This document shows, one piece after another, positions 6,356 to 7,307 of a stretch of 7,307 nt of DNA. The notes under the pieces were generated by a model that saw only the letters and a program-made list of their open reading frames with translations, made no database searches and was not told where the DNA came from. The position numbers and the translations under genes were made by a program. Positions within the stretch are counted from its first letter, which is position 1. Each line of letters begins with the position of its first letter. The stretch comes from Gemmatimonadaceae bacterium (GTDB lineage Bacteria; Gemmatimonadota; Gemmatimonadetes; Gemmatimonadales; Gemmatimonadaceae), in contig JANWKK010000231.1 in the NCBI GenBank assembly GCA_025451425.1, positions 1-7,307 of the forward strand, given 5' to 3'.

Positions 6356-7307
6356 TCAACCGAAGGTGAACGAGAACGCTTCGACGCCGGGATCCAGATA
6401 CTCGATCTGAAACACTCGATCGACGATTGGCTTCGACTGTCGAATTAGTTGATACAACCGCTGTTCGGTCGCGACGCCGTTGCCCTGCTCGTCGACGTCG
6501 CCACCGTGGGCCGCACCTACCGGTTCGCCATCGAGCAGGACACGGAATCGTACCGGACGTGCGCCCATCGGAGGGCCCATCACCAAGTGAAGATCCCGGC
6601 CGTGAAAACAGTACGCGATCCGCCCGTTAGGCTGATTCAATGCAATCGACCCCTTCTCCATAGTCCAATCGCCATCGAGCGCCCACTGATTCAGACGCAG
6701 CTCACGCGGAATGCTGTAGCGTTGGCGAGCACGCGGTGCGACCCCACCTGAAGACGAAAACCCTTCGGTTCGTTCGTAGCCGACATAGTTCTCGGCTGAT
6801 TTCAAGTTGGCCCAGTCTGCCGGCGCTTCGATGCCGCGAGCATCGACGGGTGCATTTTGATTTCCCGACAGGGGCGCTCCCGATTCCGTTAGCAATTGCT
6901 GAATCATCCGTTCGGATTCTGGATACCCGCCTTCGCCGAACTGGTGATGCCGCACGCGCCCCTTTCCGTCGAGCAGATAGAGCGCCGGCCAGTACTGATT
7001 GTTGAACCCACCCCAGATGTCGAAGTCGTTATCCACCGCGATCGGATAATCCACCTTCATCATCGCGATTGCGCGCCGCACGTTGTTCAGGTCGTGCTCG
7101 AACCCGAACTCCGGCGTCTGGACGCCGATCACGACAAGCCCTGCGCTTTTGTATGCGTGCGCCCACGCGAGAATATACGGGAGCGTGCGCAGCCAGTTGA
7201 TGCACGTGAACGTGCCGAATTGAACGAGGACGACTTTCCCGGTGAGGCTCGCGGCGGTCAGAGCCGGGGAGTTGATCCACGCTGTCGCCTTCGCGAGCGA
7301 CGACAGC
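6356..7307 (-). CDS. DipZ-like thioredoxin/redoxin protein with C-terminal beta module (5' end beyond window)
   Basis: The frame is open to the right edge, leaving 316 C-terminal residues; the true start is outside, so the in-frame GTG at 7132 is internal. The thioredoxin-fold part matches the family found at the C-terminus of DipZ and in stand-alone homologues: GKVVLVQFGTFTC (23-35 of the visible part), then INWLRTLPYILAW, VIGVQTPEFGFEHDLNNV, YPIAVDNDFDIW, NNQYWPALYLLD and HHQFGEGGYPESE. The active site reads C-I-N-W: Cys35 is kept and the second Cys of CxxC is Trp38. After a linker, a beta-rich module (RLNQWALDGDW to the end EAFSFTFG, with HGRDLHLVMG and RVLLDGEPVGAAHG) resembles the carbohydrate-binding-like domain described for mycobacterial DipZ. 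The protein is probably extracytoplasmic and may act in thiol redox or peroxide handling. Whether a membrane (CcdA-like) part precedes it cannot be seen. Confidence 0.88.
   Translation of the reverse strand, partial: LSSLAKATAWINSPALTAASLTGKVVLVQFGTFTCINWLRTLPYILAWAHAYKSAGLVVIGVQTPEFGFEHDLNNVRRAIAMMKVDYPIAVDNDFDIWGGFNNQYWPALYLLDGKGRVRHHQFGEGGYPESERMIQQLLTESGAPLSGNQNAPVDARGIEAPADWANLKSAENYVGYERTEGFSSSGGVAPRARQRYSIPRELRLNQWALDGDWTMEKGSIALNQPNGRIAYCFHGRDLHLVMGPPMGARPVRFRVLLDGEPVGAAHGGDVDEQGNGVATEQRLYQLIRQSKPIVDRVFQIEYLDPGVEAFSFTFG

Noticed and set aside
7130..7132. GTG at 7132 as the start of the redoxin protein
   Set aside because: The reading frame continues to the window edge and encodes the conserved first half of the thioredoxin fold, including the active-site Cys.

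Overview
The window is GC-rich bacterial chromosome with densely packed genes on both strands. Its codon use, the weak or missing Shine-Dalgarno sites and the protein families point to a soil-type phylum such as Gemmatimonadota, or possibly Acidobacteriota. This is inference: there is no rRNA or marker gene here. No phage, transposon, CRISPR or RNA gene was seen.

Layout from left to right. (1) A plus-strand lipoprotein gene (49-771) with a DUF5666-like beta domain and three MTNG motifs. (2) An intergenic palindromic array of 7-bp tandem repeats (789-858) that runs into the 3' end of the next gene. (3) A probable minus-strand operon, transcribed from about 3908 down to 829. It encodes an exported protein of a conserved uncharacterised family (2865-3908), a DHA2-type (EmrB/QacA-like) 14-helix MFS exporter (1447-2868, overlapping the first gene by TTGA), and a DoxX-family four-helix membrane protein (829-1398). 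(4) A divergent plus-strand gene for a complete ABC exporter half-transporter (3992-5857), 83 bp from the operon start. (5) A small minus-strand membrane protein of unknown function (5850-6218) whose 3' end overlaps that of the ABC gene by 8 bp. (6) A 137-bp spacer holding a second, larger palindromic heptamer array (6226-6352) around an AT-rich 16-bp dyad. (7) The C-terminal 316 residues of a minus-strand DipZ-like thioredoxin/redoxin protein with a beta-rich C-terminal module. Its N-terminus lies beyond the right edge.

The shared theme is envelope biology: two exporters, a lipoprotein, an exported protein, a DoxX protein and a probably extracytoplasmic redoxin. Nothing fixes a substrate. 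The gene content is ordinary. The more unusual signals are at DNA level: two intergenic inverted arrays of degenerate heptamers, each flush with the 3' end of a minus-strand gene, and an octamer, GCCTAACG, that occurs four times and accounts for every CCTAA/TTAGG found in the window.
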